DNA from: Sphingomonadaceae bacterium 3R27C6 | Lineage (GTDB): Bacteria > Pseudomonadota > Alphaproteobacteria > Sphingomonadales > Sphingomonadaceae | Direction: 5' to 3' | DNA length: 64,000 nucleotides | NCBI GenBank assembly: GCA_005503215.1 | Contig: SCNS01000006.1 | Coordinates: 124,001 to 188,000, forward strand | Shown here: positions 63,412 to 64,000 of the stretch, in pieces | How the letters are laid out: each line of letters opens with the position of its first letter | Position numbering within the stretch: position 1 is the stretch's first letter | Position numbers and translations under genes: made by a program | The notes under the pieces: model-generated | Database searches by the model: none | Told to the model about the DNA's origin: nothing | The model's input: only the letters and a program-made list of their open reading frames with translations

Positions 63412-64000
63412 CTATGCCCGCGCGGCAAGTCGTCCGCGTGCATGCTCCGCCATATGCGGGTCTATTTCGCAGCCGACGTAGTTCCGTCCGGTCAACGCTG
63501 CGGCCTCTCCAACGGCACCAGACCCTGCGAAAAAGTCCCCAACGAGGCCGCCCGGTGGACAAGAGGTGCGAATAAGGATTGCGAGCAGCGCGACAGGCTT
63601 CTCGGTTCCGTGGAGGCCGCCGCGTACGCCGTTCATCTCGATGACCGATTTCATGATTCTGGTGCCGTCGTCGTGATAGCCGGCCGCGCCGATAGCTCCT
63701 GTGTGATTCACCGCTCGGCTCATTTGGACGGACTTGTTTCGCGTCACCGCCGGAACGCGCTGGACATCGTTGTGGACCTCCCTCCACAGCGCATCGCGGC
63801 GATAAAATTGCACCACGATCTCGTGCATGCGCTTGAAGCGATCGGCCGCAAACCCGGTCCCGTTCGCCTTGCGCCACACGATGTCCTGAGCATAACGCAG
63901 GCCTGCGGCCTCAAAACGGTCGGCGTCGGCAAGCAGGTAACGTAGCGATCCAAAGACCCAGAGCGATCCTGAAGGCTTGAGGCACGCAGCAGCGACTGCT
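63412..64000 (-). CDS. DNA methyltransferase, beta-class (N6-adenine/N4-cytosine), C-terminal part
   Basis: The frame is open from the right edge of the window, 196 residues, with AACLKPSGSLWVFGSLRYLL, GLRYAQDIVWRKANGTGFAADRFKRMHE, GGLHGTEKPVALLAILIRTSCPPGGLVGDFFAGSGAVGEAA and NYVGCEIDPHMAEHA. Motif I, FFAGSG, is near the C-terminus, so the catalytic DPPY motif must lie outside the window (motif order IV then I is the beta class). It is likely an orphan methylase of the conjugative element protecting against host restriction. Target sequence unknown. The N-terminus is not in the window. Confidence 0.88.
   Translation of the reverse strand, partial: AVAAACLKPSGSLWVFGSLRYLLADADRFEAAGLRYAQDIVWRKANGTGFAADRFKRMHEIVVQFYRRDALWREVHNDVQRVPAVTRNKSVQMSRAVNHTGAIGAAGYHDDGTRIMKSVIEMNGVRGGLHGTEKPVALLAILIRTSCPPGGLVGDFFAGSGAVGEAAALTGRNYVGCEIDPHMAEHARGRLAARA

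Overview
The window looks like accessory chromosome, or a large plasmid or island, of a GC-rich alphaproteobacterium of the order Sphingomonadales. The evidence is five TonB-dependent receptors in 64 kb, dense short-gap catabolic operons with many ATGA, GTGA and TAATG overlaps, LysR regulation, and an F-type conjugation locus of the sort found on sphingomonad elements. No rRNA, tRNA or CRISPR array was recognised. Genus and species cannot be read from the sequence.

Region 1 (1-19.8 kb) is an acyl-CoA style catabolic locus behind a decayed MFS transporter. It holds three TonB receptors (1131, 6172 and 9075), a PhoD-type phosphatase translationally coupled to the first receptor, a DUF2855 protein, a hotdog thioesterase, an acyl-CoA ligase, an SMP-30 lactonase and a LysR regulator. 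A minus-strand set follows: enoyl-CoA hydratase, MFS, aminoglycoside-phosphotransferase-like kinase and acyl-CoA dehydrogenase. A palindrome GTTGC-N7-GCAAC, which is a LysR-type T-N11-A box, recurs in the promoter gaps of this region and probably defines its regulon.

Region 2 (19.8-21.4 kb) is scar tissue. It has a truncated, mutated IS3-family element, the 3' end of a tonB gene, and a probable 5' fragment of a group II intron that starts exactly after the tonB FFLR codons.

Region 3 (21.4-34 kb, minus strand) is a compact eight-gene operon with a LysR gene upstream. In transcription order it encodes an STN-domain TonB receptor, an SbmA/BacA/YddA-like fused ABC transporter, TldE (PmbA), TldD, thioredoxin, an unrecognised 295-aa protein, an M3 oligopeptidase and a PLP enzyme of the cysteine-synthase/desulfhydrase type. 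I infer a dedicated system that imports a peptide across both membranes and dismantles it, possibly a cysteine-rich or ribosomally made modified peptide. This is the best candidate for an undescribed system here.

Region 4 (34-35.2 kb) is a mobile-element graveyard: a 249-bp MITE-like element, an IS21 istB fragment and an internally deleted IS110 transposase.

Region 5 (35.2-58.3 kb) is a second catabolic locus. Minus-strand LysR, acyl-CoA ligase and TetR genes lie divergent from a long plus-strand series: M28 peptidase, two amidohydrolases (one fused to a TolB-like propeller), TonB receptor, S9 dipeptidyl-peptidase, DsdA-like D-serine ammonia-lyase, second acyl-CoA ligase, prolyl oligopeptidase, CocE/NonD hydrolase and an isolated SRPBCC protein. 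The set fits uptake and breakdown of an acylated peptide that may contain serine or D-amino acids.

Region 6 (58.5-64 kb, minus strand) is a partial F-type conjugation operon (traV, traC, two small membrane proteins, traW) with neither traB upstream nor traU downstream, followed to the right by a beta-class DNA methyltransferase that runs off the window.
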